Positions 24,534 to 32,412 of a stretch of 41,302 nucleotides of DNA are shown here, piece after piece. The DNA is from Isosphaeraceae bacterium (GTDB taxonomy: Bacteria > Planctomycetota > Planctomycetia > Isosphaerales > Isosphaeraceae): the NCBI GenBank assembly GCA_021324445.1, contig JAJPJC010000291.1, positions 1 through 41,302 of the forward strand, read 5' to 3'. Positions within the stretch are counted from its first letter, which is position 1. Every line of letters begins with the position of its first letter. Made by a program: the position numbers and the translations under genes. A model generated the notes under the pieces. The model had not been told where the DNA came from. It did no database searches and worked only from the letters and a program-made list of their open reading frames with translations.

Positions 24534-27035
24534 TCAAGGCGCGCGATCCAGCCCGACGCTCTGAGGCGCTTTCTCCCTCCACTCCGCGAGATGGCTCTCG
24601 AGTCGCTCACGCACAGCCTTCGGGAGTTTCTTGTCGAGGTGCGGCGTGAGGCGGTCGAGCCGGAGCGCCTCCTCGGCCTCCCTGGCGGCGTCTCCGAACA
24701 TCGAGATCTCGGCGCTGGCCTCGGCGAGCCGCGCGTGGAGGCCGGCGTGGGACGGGTAGAGCAGGGTGGCGATCCGCGTTTCCTTGACGATCTCACCCCC
24801 GAGTCGCACCAGCTCGATGGGCGGCAGATCGGACCGGAGGTGTTGCAGGATCGCGCGGATGGTCTCCGCGCGCCGCATGTGCAATGACCAGGAGATCGGA
24901 TTGCGCGGCGGAGTGACCGCCTCGGACAGCAGGATCAGGACCTTCTTCCAGCGCTCATCCCCGGCCTTGGCGCCGCGCCATTCCCAGGCGGCGAGTTCCG
25001 ACCGGGCATAGCCCAGCCAGGGACGGGCCGAATAGCGATCCACCGCGAGGAAGCCCTCGGCCGTGATGGCGCGCTGAAAGGCCCGCTCGGCCCGCTCGAA
25101 GTCGGGCGGCCGATGACTGATCGCCTCCTCGGCCTCGGCGACCGCCGCCTCCGTCCGCCAGAACGGGACGGCCGCGCCGACGAATACGCCGACGACCGCC
25201 GCCCAGCCGGCCGCCAGGCTGAACGCGGGCACGCGGCTCTCGAACTCGCGCAGCCGGCTACAGGGACGATCCTCGCGGAGATTCAGCCCCAGCGCCAGGA
25301 GCGACCAGAACCCCAGGGCAACCGTCGGGATCCCGATCCCGCCCGCGGCCAGGAGATTGATCGCCACCGCCACGAAGGCCGCGCCAAGGGCCGAGGACGG
25401 AATCGGCAACCGCCGCCACAGGGGCCGGCCCAGCCAGACCGCGGCCAGCCAGCTCCCCCCGAGGATCAGCCATCGGGAGAACGAGCCCTCCTCGAAGAGG
25501 TTCAGTTGCCCGAGCACGACCACCAGCACCCAGCCGGCCCCAGCCGACAGGATCAGCCAGAGCGTCCGGCAGGGGGGAGCATCCGCCTTGTCTTCCCCGT
25601 CGGGCCGCGACACCACCTCAACCGGTGCCGAAGACTTCGACTTCCGCCGCGCGCGGTCTCCTCCGGGCGGAGCCCGTTCGGCATCCCTCGCGGCTCTGGC
25701 TCGCGACGGGGGACCAAGCAGGTTCCAGAGCCCCAGAGCCAGCGCGGCCACCAGCGCCGCCAGCGCCCAGAACCCAGCAGTCGCCCAGACTTCCAGAAAG
25801 AGGTTGTGCGGGTCCAGGATCTCCTCACTCGACTGCGGCAGCTTGTAGCGCAGATAAGGTCCGCGGAAGTTCCCCGGCCCAACCCCCGACCAGAGCGTCG
25901 GGGACTTCACAGCGGTCCAGGGGTCGCTCGCGCCGCCGGTGATCATCCGCCAGGTTCCCTGCCAGTATTCCCACCGGTAGCCCAGGGACATCCGCGATTG
26001 GGTCAGGACTTCCCGGTCGAGCCAGCCCGTGGCCAGCCCGGCCAGGGCCAGGACGATCACCAGCGCCAGGCCGCCCAGCCCCGTGGCCAGCAGCACTCGC
26101 GCCGGCACGGCACGCCGCGCCTGCCAGGCCACGATGCCCGTGCCCACCAGCAGGCCGAGCCAGGCGGAGCGGCTCTTGGTGAGCATCAAACAGATCAACA
26201 TCACGAGGATCCAGGGCGCGGCCATGCCCAGGGCCTTCCACCGCGACCCGTCGCCGTCCCGGCGCACCAGGTTCTGGAACCCGACGGCCAGGGCCAGGAC
26301 GATCGGCCCAACGAGGAAGCCCGCCAGCGAGTTGCCCAGCGCGAAGGTCGACATCACCTCGTTCGAGAAGAGGAACCGCTGCTCCCAGAGGAAGTGCTCG
26401 CGCGAGCCGGGCACGAGGTTGACTTCCGGATGCCTGGCCAGGAACTGCTGCGGGTTCCGCCGGTAGTCGGCCCGCAGCATCGGCATCTCGACGGCCCCTT
26501 GATAAAGGCCGTACGCCGAGACGGCGACCGCGGTCGCCACCAGGGCCCCCGCCAGGGCCGACGACTCGCGCCAGGTCCGGGGCAGGCTGCGCAACAACAG
26601 ATAAGCGACCCCCAGCGCGATCCATTCCCAGGCCAGGTTGATCGCGGGCCGCCGGTCCAGGGCGTGCGGCGCGCTGCCGGCGACGAGGACCATCAGGATC
26701 ACGACCGCCGCATCGGTCCAGGACCACCGGCAGCGCAACCGCCCGGCGAGGAACCACCCGGCGATCGCCAGGCCGGCGACACTCAGCAAGACGAGCACCC
26801 AGGACAACCCCGCGCCGGCCCCGAGTTCCAGGTTTGGCTCGCTGGTCGTATAGGCGCGCGCCGTCACCAGCGCGGCGGTCAGGCCCAGGGCGACGCGGCG
26901 GATCCGCTCGCCCAGAGACGCCGCCGTCTCACGCCGGTCGGACTCGTCCGGCTCAGCCGGCCGGGGTGCCGGCGACCGGGTCTCGACCGTCCGGGGCTGG
27001 AGGGGCACCGAGGGTCTCGCGCCGCGTCTGGACAT
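24534..27035 (-). CDS. O-antigen ligase-like (Wzy_C) membrane protein with TPR-like tail
   Basis: 833 residues. About twelve hydrophobic segments between residues 45 and 610, and a Wzy_C/WaaL-type core: the long periplasmic loop around 195-235 and the conserved stretch LWSGVGPGNFRGPYLRYKLP, then DPHNLFLEVWATAGF near 400, typical of O-antigen ligase/polymerase relatives (H-N after the loop). After the last membrane segment come about 200 residues with TPR-like helices (AERAFQRAI, LHARLAEASAEI). Such proteins polymerise or ligate lipid-linked polysaccharide in the periplasm. ATG 27035 makes it overlap the end of the WecA-like gene by 83 bases; a later start near 26952 would remove the overlap and only lose a polar Pro/Arg-rich N-terminus. 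Paired with the WecA-like gene, it suggests exopolysaccharide or O-antigen synthesis. Confidence 0.78.
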   Translation of the reverse strand: MSRRGARPSVPLQPRTVETRSPAPRPAEPDESDRRETAASLGERIRRVALGLTAALVTARAYTTSEPNLELGAGAGLSWVLVLLSVAGLAIAGWFLAGRLRCRWSWTDAAVVILMVLVAGSAPHALDRRPAINLAWEWIALGVAYLLLRSLPRTWRESSALAGALVATAVAVSAYGLYQGAVEMPMLRADYRRNPQQFLARHPEVNLVPGSREHFLWEQRFLFSNEVMSTFALGNSLAGFLVGPIVLALAVGFQNLVRRDGDGSRWKALGMAAPWILVMLICLMLTKSRSAWLGLLVGTGIVAWQARRAVPARVLLATGLGGLALVIVLALAGLATGWLDREVLTQSRMSLGYRWEYWQGTWRMITGGASDPWTAVKSPTLWSGVGPGNFRGPYLRYKLPQSSEEILDPHNLFLEVWATAGFWALAALVAALALGLWNLLGPPSRARAARDAERAPPGGDRARRKSKSSAPVEVVSRPDGEDKADAPPCRTLWLILSAGAGWVLVVVLGQLNLFEEGSFSRWLILGGSWLAAVWLGRPLWRRLPIPSSALGAAFVAVAINLLAAGGIGIPTVALGFWSLLALGLNLREDRPCSRLREFESRVPAFSLAAGWAAVVGVFVGAAVPFWRTEAAVAEAEEAISHRPPDFERAERAFQRAITAEGFLAVDRYSARPWLGYARSELAAWEWRGAKAGDERWKKVLILLSEAVTPPRNPISWSLHMRRAETIRAILQHLRSDLPPIELVRLGGEIVKETRIATLLYPSHAGLHARLAEASAEISMFGDAAREAEEALRLDRLTPHLDKKLPKAVRERLESHLAEWREKAPQSVGLDRAP

Positions 27036-28137
27036 GGATGTGTTCCGAAGGGCCCGCCGAGAGTTCCAGGATCGCCACGACCCCCAGCAAGCACACGGTC
27101 TGGGCCATCACGATGCACGCGCCCGCCCAGTCGAGCCGGTGCAGGAGCAACGCGCCGAGGCCACCGGCGAGCGTCACCAGATCAATCGTCCAGACCGCCT
27201 GCGGCGGCGTCAAGCCGCGGGCGACGAGCCGGTGCGAGAAATGCCGCCGATCCCCCTTGAACGGGCTCCGCCCCTCGCGCAGGCGAATGATCACAACCGA
27301 GGTCATGTCGTACAGCGGCACCGCCATGACCAAGAGCGGCGCCAGCACGCCGACGTGCGAGTACCGTTGGCGGGTGAACGTCCCCACGACCGTCACGGCC
27401 CCCAGCAGGAACCCCAGGAAGTTGCTGCCGGCGTCCCCCATGAACAACCGCGCCGGCGCATGGTTATGCACCAGGAATCCCGCCAGAGCACCGGCCACCA
27501 CCAGCAGAACCGCCGGCGCGAACCGACTCTCGACCGCCACCTGCGCCCCGCAGAACAACAGCGCCGCGATCAGGCCGACGCCGGCCGCCAGGCCATCCAT
27601 GTTGTCGAGCATGTTGAACGCATTGGTCAAGCCGACGATCCAGAGGACCGTCACCGCGCCCCCCAGCACCGGATGATTGAACGGCCAGAAGAGCGTGACC
27701 CGAATGCCGACGGCCGCGAGGATCGTGGCGCAACCGACCTGGATGCCCAGCCGCAGCCGCCAGTCGAGGTTCTTGACGTCGTCGATCAACCCCATGACCA
27801 TGATCACACTGGCCAGGCCCAGGATCGCGCCCAGCTCGGGGAGGCGGAGCAGGGCACCGCCCCGATGCTGCCCCAGCTCGTTGGGGAGCAGGCTGGAGCC
27901 CAGCAGGAACGCCGCCAGCCCGGCGGCCAGCACGCTGACCGTCGTCAGCCAGATCGCCACGCCGCCCCCCAAGGGCGTCGGCTCCCGGTGCCCCTTGTGA
28001 CCCCCTGGTCGATCCACCAGCCCCCAGCGCGGTGCCAGCCGGCGCGCCAGGCCGCAGAGGTACCAGCTCAGCGCCAACGCGGACCCGGCCAGGAGGATCG
28101 CCACCAAGATCCATGCTGAAAATTCTAATAAGTTCAT
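26953..28137 (-). CDS. MraY/WecA-family undecaprenyl-phosphate sugar-1-phosphate transferase
   Basis: 394 residues, about 10-11 membrane helices. Catalytic landmarks: PLGGG near residue 55, GLIDDVKNLDWRLRL (Asp-Asp pair), NAFNMLDNMDGLAAG (the N..N..D..DG motif), FMGDAGSNFLGFLLG, and the cytoplasmic HIH-type loop GDRRHFSHRLVARGL. All are present, so it is probably active in attaching a sugar phosphate to undecaprenyl phosphate, the first step of a cell-envelope polysaccharide. The sequence does not tell WecA (GlcNAc) from other sugars; MraY itself is less likely because of the loop motif. ATG 28137 has no ribosome-binding site and abuts a strong -10 box (see promoter), so a leaderless transcript or a later start is possible. 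Followed by the ligase gene with an 83-base overlap. Confidence 0.88.
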   Translation of the reverse strand: MNLLEFSAWILVAILLAGSALALSWYLCGLARRLAPRWGLVDRPGGHKGHREPTPLGGGVAIWLTTVSVLAAGLAAFLLGSSLLPNELGQHRGGALLRLPELGAILGLASVIMVMGLIDDVKNLDWRLRLGIQVGCATILAAVGIRVTLFWPFNHPVLGGAVTVLWIVGLTNAFNMLDNMDGLAAGVGLIAALLFCGAQVAVESRFAPAVLLVVAGALAGFLVHNHAPARLFMGDAGSNFLGFLLGAVTVVGTFTRQRYSHVGVLAPLLVMAVPLYDMTSVVIIRLREGRSPFKGDRRHFSHRLVARGLTPPQAVWTIDLVTLAGGLGALLLHRLDWAGACIVMAQTVCLLGVVAILELSAGPSEHIHVQTRRETLGAPPAPDGRDPVAGTPAG

Positions 28138-28140
28138 TTA

Positions 28141-28168
28141 ATTATAAATTCCAAATTCAAGATTCCAA
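28141..28168 (-). promoter_or_regulatory. Candidate promoter abutting the WecA-like start codon
   Basis: On the minus strand TTGGAA (28163-28168) and a perfect TATAAT (28141-28146) are 16 bases apart. The hexamer ends 3 bases before ATG 28137, so transcription would start at about the ATG, implying a leaderless mRNA, or the AT-richness is a property of the repeat remnant here. Confidence 0.35.
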
Positions 28169-28176
28169 ATTTTCAA
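28147..28176 (-). repeat. Inverted partial copy of the 28282 repeat
   Basis: Read on the minus strand, this 30-base AT-rich stretch (TTGGAATCTTGAATTTGG and flanks) is nearly the same as the AATCTGAATTTGGAATC segment inside each downstream repeat unit, but inverted relative to the units. RNA crossing both could fold into a stem. Confidence 0.5.
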
Positions 28177-28281
28177 ATCTCCGGCCTTGCCAAGCTCCTC
28201 ATTCCCGGTCCGGACCTGATGACTGGGAGCCGGCGAGCCGCTCGACGATCAACGTGTCATCCTTCGCTTCGATCCTCCATC

Positions 28282-28708
28282 GGGATCGCTCGATGTCCTC
28301 CACCGGCCCGGCTGTGGGTCCTTTGGCGCATCCAGCTCAAGGGGAATCTGAATTTGGAATCTGGAATCTGGAATCTGGAATCCGGAATCGGGATCGCTCG
28401 ATGTCCTCCACCGTCCCGGCTGTGGGTCCTTTGGCGCATCCAGCTCATGGGGAATCTGGATTTGGAATCTGGAATCTGGAATCTGGAATCGGGATCGCTC
28501 GATGTCCTCCACCGGCCCGGCTGTGGGTCCTTTGGCGCGTCCAGCTCAAGGGGAATCTGAATTTGGAATCTGGAATCTGGAATCTGGAATCTGGAATCGG
28601 GATCGCTCGATGTCCTCCACCGGCCCGGCTGTGGGTCCTTTGGCGCATCCAGCTCAAGGGGAATCTGAATTTGGAATCTGGAATCTGGAATCTGGAATCG
28701 GGATCGCT
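28282..28708 (+). repeat. Nested tandem repeat, four units alternating 108 and 101 bp
   Basis: Units begin with GGGATCGCTCGATGTCCTCC at 28282, 28390, 28491 and 28599, with a partial fifth at 28700. Lengths are 108, 101, 108 and 101. Each unit has a GC-rich half, which contains TGTGGGTCCTTTGGCGC, and an AT-richer half built of 7-base GGAATCT steps; the 7-base length difference is one step. Units differ by few substitutions (GTCCCGG for GGCCCGG in unit 2, GCGTCC for GCATCC in unit 3), so the array is young. It fills most of the 571-base gap 28138-28708 between the WecA-like start and the small membrane protein stop. No spacers, so it is not CRISPR. Confidence 0.9.
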
Positions 28709-28966
28709 TCAACGCCGGGCTCGTTCTCGACTCCGACGGAGACCCGGGTACCACCAGCCCAGCGAGACGCAGGCCAGGAAGAGCGCGACGGCCGAGGTGA
28801 AGACCAGTCCGATGACGACCCATTCGACGGCACGATCCGGCGGCCACCCCGCGCCGGGACCTCCCCGGACGACCACCAGCATGGCGAACGGCCCCCCGAA
28901 CGAGACGAGGGTGAGTCCCACCAGCAGAAAATAGGGGAGCCGGGGGACCGGCGGGACGCCCCTCAT
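28709..28966 (-). CDS. Small two-helix membrane protein coupled to proS
   Basis: 85 residues. Two membrane helices: about 10-32 (FLLVGLTLVSFGGPFAMLVV) and 46-68 (WVVIGLVFTSAVALFLACVS), with a basic Arg-rich C-terminus predicted inside. Its ATG (28966) overlaps the proS stop in an ATGA, so it is translated after ProRS on the same mRNA. No family recognised and no catalytic residues visible. The 3' end lies 1 base from the tandem repeat, so the array borders the coding end exactly. Function unknown. Confidence 0.65.
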   Translation of the reverse strand: MRGVPPVPRLPYFLLVGLTLVSFGGPFAMLVVVRGGPGAGWPPDRAVEWVVIGLVFTSAVALFLACVSLGWWYPGLRRSRERARR

Positions 28967-30738
28967 GACGACCTCGCCGCGGCGCGGGCGCGGATCCGCT
29001 CGCGACAGGATTCGTCGTGCCGGCGCCGGGACTCGTCGATCTCGGCGCGGATCGCCGCGCCGGCCGTGGCCGCCGGGACGTGCTTCGCCTCGGGCTGGCT
29101 GCGCCACTTGATCTCGATCTTGCCCTCCTTGAGCCCGCGCTCGCCGATGACAACCCGGAGCGGGATCCCGATCAGGTCGGCATCCTTGAACTTCACGCCG
29201 GGCCGCTGATCGCGGTCGTCGACCAGGACGTCGAGGCCGGCGGCCGTCAGGGAGGACTCGAGCGCCAGGGCCTGCTCCAGGACGGCCGGGTCCTTGCCCG
29301 GCAGCGGGACGATCAGCACGTGATAGGGCGCGATCGCGAGCGGCCAGACGATCCCGTTCTCATCGTGGCCGGCCTCGACGGCGGCGGCGACGATCCGGTT
29401 GATGCCGATCCCGTAGCACCCCATGATGATGAGGGTCTCGTTCCCCTTCTCATCGAGATAGGTGGCGCCCATCGCCTTGGAATACTTGGTCCCCAGCTTG
29501 AAGACGTGGCCGATCTCCAGCCCCGGTTCGACCTGGAGCGAACCGCCGCAGCGCGGGCAGAGATCGCCGGCGTCGGCGTTGCGGATGTCGTGGATCGGAT
29601 CGAGGGGAAAGTCGCGGCCGGGGACGACGCCCTTGAGATGAACGTCCACCGCGTTGCCGCCGACGACGACCGCGGGCATGGCGGCGATCGCGCGGTCGAT
29701 GATCATCGGGATCTTGATCGCAACCGGCCCGAGGAAGCCCATGGGGGCGCCGGTGGCCTTCTCGATCGTGGCCGCGTCGGCCGGGACGAGGGCGTTGGCG
29801 CCGACGGCCCGGCGGAGCTTCGCCTCGTTGAGCTCGTGGTCGCCGCGCAACAACGCGGCGACCGGCCGGCCGTCGGCCAGGTAGACCAGCAGCTTGGCCG
29901 AGGTCGCCTCATTGACTCCCAGGAACTCGCAGACCTCGCGGATGGTCCGCTTGCCCGGCGTCGCCACCGCCTGGTAAGCCGGTGCGTCCGCGGCGGGCTG
30001 TGCCGTGGGGTGGTCGTGGCCGCCGATCTCGGCGCGTTCCTGGTTGGCCGCGTAGCCGCACTTCGCGCAGTGGATGACTTTATCCTCGCCGGTGGAGCAG
30101 GGGACCATGAACTCGTGGGACGAGTCGCCGCCGATCGGTCCGCTCTCGGCCTCGACGATGACGTAGGGGAGTCCGCAGCGGTCGAAGATGCGGCAATAGG
30201 CCTCGTACATCGTGTCGTAGCTGGCGTGGAGCTGGGCCAGGTCGGCGTCGATGCTGTAGGCGTCCTTCATGAGGAACTCGCGGGTGCGGACGATCCCGAA
30301 GCGGGGCCGCGGCTCATCGCGGAACTTGGTCTGGATCTGGTAGAGGGTCATCGGCAACTGCTTGTACGAGCGGACCAGGTCGCGGACCATATCGGTGATG
30401 ACTTCCTCGTGGGTCGGCCCCAGGGCCATCGGGTGGCCGCCGCTGAGGGTCAGCTTCATGAGGAGGTCGCCGTAGGCCTCGTAGCGGCCGGACTCCTTCC
30501 AGAGCTCGACCGGCTGGAGGGCGGGCATAAGGACCTCGATGGCCCCGGCGGCGTCCATCTCCTGGCGGACGACCTGGGCGGCCTTGTGCAGCACCCGCAG
30601 GCCCAGGGGCATGTAGGTGTAAGTCCCCGCGCCGAGCTGGCGGATCATCCCCGCCCGCAGCAGCAGCACGTGGCTGGGCGCCACGGCATCGGCGGGTGTC
30701 TCCTTCAACGTCGGGATCAGGCCTTGCGACCAGCGCAC
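28963..30738 (-). CDS. proS: Prolyl-tRNA synthetase (bacterial type, with editing domain)
   Basis: 591 residues, class II aminoacyl-tRNA synthetase charging tRNA-Pro. Motif 1 region: PLGLRVLHKAAQVVRQEMDA. Motif 2: FRDEPRPRFGIVRTREFLMK near residue 140-155. Motif 3: GCYGIGINRIVAAAVE near 435. The insertion (editing) domain of bacterial ProRS spans about 220-390 and clears mis-charged Ala-tRNA. It includes a cysteine pair CAKCGY before it and CPRCGG after it. A Pro-tRNA anticodon-binding domain ends the protein. ATG 30738 fits the family start MRWSQGLIPTLKE. A tRNA-Pro(UGG) gene lies elsewhere in the window (3457), not adjacent. Its stop overlaps the downstream small membrane gene by 4 bases. 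Confidence 0.95.
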   Translation of the reverse strand: MRWSQGLIPTLKETPADAVAPSHVLLLRAGMIRQLGAGTYTYMPLGLRVLHKAAQVVRQEMDAAGAIEVLMPALQPVELWKESGRYEAYGDLLMKLTLSGGHPMALGPTHEEVITDMVRDLVRSYKQLPMTLYQIQTKFRDEPRPRFGIVRTREFLMKDAYSIDADLAQLHASYDTMYEAYCRIFDRCGLPYVIVEAESGPIGGDSSHEFMVPCSTGEDKVIHCAKCGYAANQERAEIGGHDHPTAQPAADAPAYQAVATPGKRTIREVCEFLGVNEATSAKLLVYLADGRPVAALLRGDHELNEAKLRRAVGANALVPADAATIEKATGAPMGFLGPVAIKIPMIIDRAIAAMPAVVVGGNAVDVHLKGVVPGRDFPLDPIHDIRNADAGDLCPRCGGSLQVEPGLEIGHVFKLGTKYSKAMGATYLDEKGNETLIIMGCYGIGINRIVAAAVEAGHDENGIVWPLAIAPYHVLIVPLPGKDPAVLEQALALESSLTAAGLDVLVDDRDQRPGVKFKDADLIGIPLRVVIGERGLKEGKIEIKWRSQPEAKHVPAATAGAAIRAEIDESRRRHDESCRERIRARAAARSS

Positions 30739-30949
30739 GAGTTCAAACCTCCGGGGATAGGCTGCGGGCAGGGCGAGGTTCCGGGAAGTCGCGGTCCGGA
30801 CGAGCCGCCGGGCAGACCAGGCTCGGCCGGACCTTCCCCCTCGGGATCAGATCGATCGGGCCACCGCCGGGTTCACACCCCCCAGCTTAACGAAGCCGGC
30901 CGCGAAACACCACTGCGCCAGCCGCTCAGGCTGACCCTCGTCCCGGTAG

Positions 30950-31237
30950 TCAGGTCCCGTTGCCCGCGGCCGGGGGCGCCGCTGTTGGCGAGGGCATCAC
31001 ATCGCCCGGAACGACCACGGCCAGGACCAAGCCAAGGTCGATCCAATGCGTGACATACTTATCAGATCCGTTGCCCGACGAGGCGAAGCAGGCAATGTCC
31101 CTCGGACGTCTCCCTGGGGGAACGGCGATGAAATCCGGATGTTCGACCACGAATGAAGAACCCTCGACCAGTTTGAGGGAGAACGGTCGAAATGGCTGAG
31201 CGTGCATCGCCCGTCGGATTTGCTCGACGCTATTCAT
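30950..31237 (-). CDS. Small planctomycete-type protein (AQPFRPF family), function unknown
   Basis: 95 residues from ATG 31237; a preceding ATG at 31240 is too near the GGAG motif. The sequence begins NSVEQIRRAMHAQPFRPFSL, then EGSSFVVEHPDFIAVPPG, the pattern of a small conserved planctomycete family with a short beta-rich core. The last 15 residues are Pro/Ala-rich. No signal peptide or membrane helix. Members are often scattered near toxin-antitoxin-like genes, as here, but no function is known to me. Confidence 0.6.
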   Translation of the reverse strand: MNSVEQIRRAMHAQPFRPFSLKLVEGSSFVVEHPDFIAVPPGRRPRDIACFASSGNGSDKYVTHWIDLGLVLAVVVPGDVMPSPTAAPPAAGNGT

Positions 31238-31328
31238 CATTCACTCCGTTGTCAGCAACGCCGTGAGGAAGAGACTGATATCCTTGAGGATGGCGCCTGG
31301 GGAGAGCGGCGACCCGGGTTCGGGGTGC

Positions 31329-31686
31329 TCAAGGATTGGCATGAGATTCCTCGAGATACCTCCTCACCGCTTCTTCGACCACAAAGAAGTCCTCATCCCA
31401 ATCGTATTCCGTCGGTGTGATGAAGTCTGCTACCGGATAGTCCTGGGACGGCCCCTGTTGCCGCGCTTCGGCCTCGCCCTGCTGCGGGCGCTATCAACAC
31501 GGACCCTGCCGCTTGACACGCCAGCCAGACGTCCCGGTCCGGCGCATTTCGTGGCAAACCCAAATCTTCGAATGAGAGGAACCGCAACTCGAGGATCTCG
31601 GCGTATTCGCGCCATGCCTCGGATTCCACAAGACGACGCAGCACAGCCACCGCGCCCGTGACATCGTTGTCAGCGAGGATCAACAT
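31329..31686 (-). pseudogene. Damaged DUF5615/PIN-like gene, partner of DUF433
   Basis: The start (ATG 31686, MLILADNDVTGAVAVLRRLV, and FEDLGLPRNAPDRDVWLAC) resembles the DUF5615-type putative toxins that pair with DUF433, including the acidic LADND and D..W..C motifs. After SVLI, where such proteins continue with a conserved Thr-Gly-Asn-Arg, this frame reads Gly/Arg-rich noise to its stop at 31393. A different frame carries a protein-like acidic tail (QDYPVADFITPTEY, WDEDFFVVEEAVRRYLEE) to TGA 31329. A frameshift or a junction near 31480 is therefore likely. ATG 31686 overlaps the DUF433 stop by 17 bases, so the pair was once co-translated. Alternatively, a short 97-residue product is made. 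Confidence 0.5.
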
Positions 31687-32002
31687 GGCCCGTGGTCACC
31701 CGTCGACGCTGCTCCAGCCGCCTCTTCAACTCCTCCGGCGTTTTTGCGAGCCGACCTTCCACCCACTCGGGGTTGGGACCGCTGACGCGCCTCAGGATCT
31801 GCTCGTAGGCAGTCTGAACTTCGTCCCGATGAGCCGTGATGTAGTCCAGTGCCAAGGAAACCTGTTCGCCCGTCAGCTCGAGCTCGCGCGCAATCTCTTC
31901 GGGCGGGCTCCCATCCCGGACAAAGTCCATGATGCGATAAACGGTCACGCGAGTCCCTTCCAACTCGGGACCCCGTCCCCGATCGATGATGCGAGCTGAC
32001 AT
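31670..32002 (-). CDS. DUF433 family putative antitoxin
   Basis: 110 residues. Signature GPELEGTRVTVYRIMDFVRD, then SPPEEIARELELTGEQVSLALDYI, a winged-helix-type DNA-binding domain of about 60 residues, then a charged tail. DUF433 proteins are thought to be antitoxins of DUF5615-type partners. ATG 32002 follows AGGAGG 10 bases upstream; the frame extends to 32185 but is not protein-like there. Its stop overlaps the damaged partner gene by 17 bases. A candidate promoter lies at 32088-32117. Confidence 0.75.
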   Translation of the reverse strand: MSARIIDRGRGPELEGTRVTVYRIMDFVRDGSPPEEIARELELTGEQVSLALDYITAHRDEVQTAYEQILRRVSGPNPEWVEGRLAKTPEELKRRLEQRRRVTTGHVDPR

Positions 32003-32087
32003 CTGGCTCGTTTCCTCCTGCACACCTTCGCCGGCTCCGGACCGAATGGAGCTGACCAGCCGACTCGAAATGTGCATCACCACACCC

Positions 32088-32117
32088 AGCATACCCTCAT
32101 CAACGACGGAAGTGCAA
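32088..32117 (-). promoter_or_regulatory. Weak candidate promoter for the DUF433 gene
   Basis: On the minus strand TTGCAC (32112-32117) and TATGCT (32088-32093) are 18 bases apart, about 86 bases before ATG 32002. Weak matches (3 of 6 and 4 of 6). Confidence 0.2.
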
Positions 32118-32286
32118 ATTACGTCGTAGTCTCGAGTGCCAGAGTGGCTGTATGATATCGAGAGCCGCCCGAGGATCAGGCTCACGGGGATCGTGAGGCG
32201 TGCTGAGACGGTGGCAACCTCTGAAAGTCTGTTCCCGAAGCCGCGCTTGGGACGAGATCGCTACGCCAACGGCGTTGCACAGCGGA

Positions 32287-32314
32287 GCCCAGGGTCGCGC
32301 AGCGCACCCTGGGT
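32287..32314. repeat. Short palindromic repeat (CCCAGGGT hairpin)
   Basis: CCCAGGGT at 32288-32295 and ACCCTGGG at 32306-32313 form an 8-bp stem around a GC-rich 10-base loop, preceded by AACGGCGTTGC. This resembles the dispersed palindromes that recur in planctomycete genomes. Only one copy in this window. Confidence 0.45.
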
Positions 32315-32412
32315 CTCCCTTGGCGTGTACGAGTGGGTTCCGGAGCGGATTCGTGCGGTTTGACTCGAGCCCCCGGCCCCTCTACGATGCCCACCGACCG
32401 AAGCGGGATCCG

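Larger units (their letters stand above)
32003..32412. other. Intergenic region with candidate promoter and a hairpin repeat
   Basis: 410 bases between DUF433 and the Uma2-family gene. Besides the two items listed separately (32088-32117 and 32287-32314) nothing protein-like was recognised. Confidence 0.5.

Noticed and set aside
25113..27260. A 715-codon plus-strand frame opposite the ligase gene
   Set aside because: Pro/Gln/Arg/Gly-rich shadow with no domain; the minus strand encodes a clear polytopic membrane protein.
28282..28708. CRISPR array
   Set aside because: Repeats are directly adjacent with no variable spacers, and no cas genes are present.
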